Origin: Denitromonas ohlonensis
Lineage (GTDB): Bacteria > Pseudomonadota > Gammaproteobacteria > Burkholderiales > Rhodocyclaceae
Length of the DNA: 64,000 nt
NCBI RefSeq assembly: GCF_007625205.1
Contig: NZ_VMNI01000007.1
Coordinates: 62,001 to 126,000 of the forward strand
Direction: 5' to 3'
Positions 63,121 through 64,000 of this stretch are shown piece by piece. How positions within the stretch are numbered: the first letter of the stretch is position 1; the number at the start of each line of letters is the position of its first letter. The position numbers were made by a program, and so were the translations under genes. The notes under the pieces are model-generated. The model worked only from the letters and a program-made list of their open reading frames with translations. It ran no database searches and was not told the origin of the DNA.

Positions 63121-64000
63121 TCACTCGCCCCGGGCGTACAGGCTGAGGACTTCCTTGCGGCTGCCACCGCCGCGCTCATAGCGCCACAGTGGCTCGCCCA
63201 TGTCGCGCACCTCGGTGCCGGCAATCAGTAGCAGCGGGCAGGTTTTGTCGGCCACGGCGTGGGGGCGGATGCCGGCGCGATAGTCCAGACTGACCTGCTG
63301 GCTCGGCGACAGGCCGAGGCCCGAGAGGCAACCCGCGGGCTGATCCTTGAGCGCTTCGCGCAAGGACAGCACGGCCGGATCGTGGCTCTTGCTGTAGTCA
63401 AACCAGGGTTGCAGGAGAATCACCGCCAGGCACCACAGCATGGTCATGCCGAGTGCGGAGTTCTGGGCGCCGCGATACGGGCTGCGCTTCGTGGTGGCGA
63501 CCAGCCAGGTCCAGCCCGCGCAAAGTGCAAGACCCAGTAGCGATGGCCACAGCAGCCTGTCGAGCGTGAAGGCAGGCGTCACTTTGGCAAAATGCCGACC
63601 GAGCCCCGGTGGCCACTCGAAAGCCAAGGCGCTCCATGCGAGCCATAGTAGTAGCGCGAACGCAGCAAACGTCATGCCGCCAAACCAGTCGAACGCGTTG
63701 GCCGCGCCACGCCGCAAGGTGCTTACGCCGGCGGAGGCCATCAGCGCCACCGGCAGCAGCAAGGGCAGAAAGCTGGCGGGGCGGAGTGCGCCGGTCAGGC
63801 TGGTGACCAGCAGCGCGAGCAGGGCCGCTGTACAGATGATCTGCCATGCGCGGCTGCCCAGATGTCGGCGCTCACGCCATAGCGCCCAGCCGGCGATAGG
63901 CCACATTGGCCAGATGAACCAGCCGAGCAGACCGAAGAGCGCCGCGGTGTCAGTGAATTTTTTGCCGTGCGGCACGGACGCTGCGACGCTCATGTCCCAC
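63121..64000 (-). CDS. Membrane glycosyltransferase-like protein (ArnT/PMT family), C-terminal part
   Basis: The frame is open to the right edge, so the start and the N-terminal catalytic part are outside. The visible ~293 residues have about six hydrophobic helices (ALFGLLGWFIWPMWPIAGWA, IICTAALLALLVTSLTGAL, LLLPVALMASAGV and others) and a soluble C-terminal domain with CLSGLGLSPSQQVSLDYRAG. The pattern fits the C-terminal half of family 39/83 glycosyltransferases that use polyprenyl-phosphate sugars. The first in-frame ATG (63993) need not be the start. Confidence 0.65.
   Translation of the reverse strand, partial: WDMSVAASVPHGKKFTDTAALFGLLGWFIWPMWPIAGWALWRERRHLGSRAWQIICTAALLALLVTSLTGALRPASFLPLLLPVALMASAGVSTLRRGAANAFDWFGGMTFAAFALLLWLAWSALAFEWPPGLGRHFAKVTPAFTLDRLLWPSLLGLALCAGWTWLVATTKRSPYRGAQNSALGMTMLWCLAVILLQPWFDYSKSHDPAVLSLREALKDQPAGCLSGLGLSPSQQVSLDYRAGIRPHAVADKTCPLLLIAGTEVRDMGEPLWRYERGGGSRKEVLSLYARGE

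Overview
The window is GC-rich, gene-dense bacterial chromosome from a Gram-negative betaproteobacterium. This rests on lpxK, kdsB, murJ, an ExbB/ExbD pair, an extra infA, a DUF3579 gene, a DUF2788 gene and a Trm112-like gene between lpxK and kdsB. Two PEP-CTERM proteins and the overall gene mix favour Rhodocyclales (Azoarcus/Thauera/Denitromonas-like), but that is inference. I see no rRNA, tRNA, CRISPR array, prophage or transposase gene. Both window edges cut genes: a CheA on the left and a membrane glycosyltransferase-like gene on the right.

Region 1 (1-16.3 kb) is a large chemotaxis locus, all on the plus strand. A CheA truncated by the window edge ends at a terminator. A second block follows: cheW, a 954-residue double-PAS MCP, cheR, cheD, cheB and a STAS protein (terminator), then an MCP with its extra domain at the C-terminus, two tandem cheV genes, cheY, cheZ and a complete second cheA (terminator). 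Two copies of a non-coding repeat lie in opposite orientation at about 1.86 and 16.6 kb and bracket this block.

Region 2 (16.8-24.2 kb) is a catabolic island: a TRAP transporter (small permease, large permease, binding protein), a LysR regulator, a three-part flavin/iron-sulfur dehydrogenase of the HcnABC / opine / D-hydroxyproline dehydrogenase type, and a RidA imine deaminase. Together they would import and oxidise an amino-acid-like or opine-like compound and clear the imine product.

Region 3 (24.2-40.9 kb) is mostly minus strand and is the most intriguing part. It holds transaldolase; an oxidoreductase of the type fused to SelD elsewhere; DUF3047; two 'rSAM/selenodomain-associated' glycosyltransferases; DUF1223; DUF547; a TVP38-flavoprotein disulfide reductase fusion; an HD-GYP protein; a metallophosphoesterase; a sodium:solute symporter; an ArsS-type radical SAM/Cys-rich protein; truC; and an anti-sigma/sigma pair. 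A plus-strand infA and a pair of PEP-CTERM genes are interspersed. I read much of it as one poorly understood arsenic/selenium-associated biosynthetic neighbourhood.

Region 4 (41-64 kb) is housekeeping: sodB; xseA; exbB-exbD-lpxK-Trm112-like-kdsB-adk; a phosphofructokinase; a PEBP protein; murJ; rpsT; DUF3579; argD-argF-argG; a DUF2788 membrane protein; ppnP; yajQ; a YjfB-like protein; a retropepsin-like protein; a Nudix hydrolase; a CobD/CbiB-like protein; a thiolase; rsgA; an M48 protease; and orn. A cluster of DnaA-box-like sequences beside an AT-rich tract lies between xseA and exbB.
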